Made by a program: the position numbers and the translations under genes. The notes under the pieces are model-generated. The model saw nothing but the letters and a program-made list of their open reading frames with translations. It was not told the origin of the DNA and did not search any database. From a virus, in the IMG/VR virus record IMGVR_UViG_3300025000_000307, positions 1-31,929 of that record: a stretch of 31,929 bases of DNA; one strand, written 5' to 3'. Each line of letters starts with the position of its first letter. Positions within the stretch are counted from its first letter, which is position 1. This document shows, piece by piece, positions 31,036 to 31,929 of the stretch.

Positions 31036-31929
31036 CAGTTAAACCCTCTTCTTCCAGGACTTCGTCAAGGATATCTCCTAGCTCCCCACCGCCACCTTGC
31101 GCTTTATTAAGATCTGCCTTAAGCTTTTCAACACGTAACCGGTGCTCTTCGACTATCAAACCCTTAAGCTCATACCTCTCCACCATGTCCTCATAGCTAG
31201 ATATCAAACCGTCAAGCGTCTTCATAGCTGTACTCTGAGCCTTCAAGAAACTAGCATGTTTATCCCATGCGTATTGGAACTCCCATTCCCGTTCGTTGAT
31301 TATTTCAATGCTTTCACCGTTTTTATCAACCTTGCCAAGATTACTGCCCTTGACTTGCTTCAGATGTTTTGTTATGTCTTTCTGGTCTCGGACAAACATA
31401 ATCTTCTGCGCTCTTGCAATAGCAGTATACTGGATTACTATCTGATCCCAAATAATATCCAGAGGACTTTTACTGTCGATAGCCTCATATATCTCCCTGG
31501 TTTCCTCGTCATCGGGAAATATTTTTGCGAAAAAGCCATGTTTAACGGCATTTTGATTTCCCTTCTGCCCTCCTGCTCCAGGAGCTCCGCCGTGCATCCA
31601 GCAAACCCTCTTGCCTCGCTCTACCGGATTTTTGCATTGACTACCGTCCCGATTATGCCCGGAACATATTTGAGACGAATCAGGATCAGAAAGAATAGCC
31701 CGTCGCTCTCTCCGAACTTTACCCAATTCTTTATATTCTTCCGGAGTCACTTCCTCGGGCGGGATACTCTCCAGCTCTTCTTTTCTTAGTTCAAGTTGCT
31801 TCAAGTAGGCCTTCAGTTTGTCGTCTGGCCAGTCAGTAAACTGCTGCTTTATCTTCTCCCAGGCATGAAGGTCCTTTTGTTTCGTTTCACTTTTTTGTTC
31901 TTTTTTCTGTTGCGTTTTGTTGCGTTTTT
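31028..31929 (-). CDS. terS: Terminase small subunit (partial at right edge)
   Basis: The reading frame is open from the stop at 31028 to the right edge without an ATG, so the true start lies outside the window. A TTG start at 31804 would lack a ribosome site and would drop about 41 visible codons (including DLHAWEKIKQQFTDWPDDKL). The conserved part has Cys/His residues (ICSGHNRDGSQCKN, VCWMHGGAPG) followed by GNQNAVKHGFFAKIFPDD, a signature of small terminase proteins with an HGGAPG-type motif. The C-terminal half is helical. It would recognise phage DNA for packaging. It sits directly before the large subunit gene. Confidence 0.85.
   Translation of the reverse strand, partial: KRNKTQQKKEQKSETKQKDLHAWEKIKQQFTDWPDDKLKAYLKQLELRKEELESIPPEEVTPEEYKELGKVRRERRAILSDPDSSQICSGHNRDGSQCKNPVERGKRVCWMHGGAPGAGGQKGNQNAVKHGFFAKIFPDDEETREIYEAIDSKSPLDIIWDQIVIQYTAIARAQKIMFVRDQKDITKHLKQVKGSNLGKVDKNGESIEIINEREWEFQYAWDKHASFLKAQSTAMKTLDGLISSYEDMVERYELKGLIVEEHRLRVEKLKADLNKAQGGGGELGDILDEVLEEEGLTDG

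Noticed and set aside
31028-31804. Small terminase start at TTG 31804
   Set aside because: The frame is open to the window edge without a ribosome site at 31804, so the gene is more likely partial.
31908-31929. Short direct repeat GTTGCGTTTT at the right edge
   Set aside because: Two copies only, and it fits a Lys/Gln-rich stretch in the small terminase frame; no separate role is supported.

Overview
The window is the late structural and lysis region of a contractile-tailed phage or prophage (myovirus morphology). Every gene I can support lies on the minus strand, so transcription runs from right to left. The virion order is the one known from PBSX and Mu-like phages: terminase, portal, prohead protease/capsid, connectors, tail terminator, sheath, tube, chaperones, tape measure, LysM protein, hub, baseplate wedge, fibres, lysis. 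Strong GGAGG-type ribosome sites, frequent TTG and GTG starts, TcdE-like and LLH-type holins and a multidomain endolysin with an SLH-like tail suggest a Bacillota host (Clostridia or Negativicutes are plausible). That host call is an inference. No integrase, lysogeny repressor, replication gene, tRNA, CRISPR array or insertion sequence is visible, so phage versus prophage cannot be decided here.

Right end (27294-31929): the small terminase runs off the right edge. It is followed by large terminase and a portal fused to a C-terminal MuF-like minor head domain. Between portal and capsid (25518-27293) lies an insertion-like block with its own signals. A candidate extended -10 promoter is followed by two small unknown genes and an intrinsic terminator. 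Next come a YezD/DUF2292-like mini-protein and an unusual 275-residue regulator. A second, strong terminator and a possible 11-codon leader ORF precede the capsid gene. The regulator joins an excisionase/MerR-type HTH, a sigma-region-4-like segment and a clear RNA polymerase alpha-CTD-like domain. It is the most interesting gene in the window.

Middle (9708-25517): a 1027-residue protein appears to combine prohead protease, scaffold and major capsid protein. It is followed by two small proteins, one with a membrane segment, then the head-tail connectors and tail terminator. After these come sheath, tube, two coupled tail-assembly chaperone ORFs, a 1206-residue tape measure with an SLT lysozyme domain, the LysM baseplate protein, hub, spike-like protein, gp25/XkdS-like wedge, baseplate J, and a YmfQ-like protein with a Trp-Asp repeat tail.

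Left end (1-9687): a series of tail fibre and tail-tip proteins includes a beta-helix fibre, an 843-residue multidomain Ig-like protein, and a protein built on an exact 228-bp tandem repeat (about 2.5 copies). A lysis cassette of holin, endolysin and second holin follows. A cluster of four GTATAC sites lies just before this cassette and may be an operator or promoter region. Several intergenic hairpins punctuate the otherwise tightly packed operon and probably help to set expression ratios.
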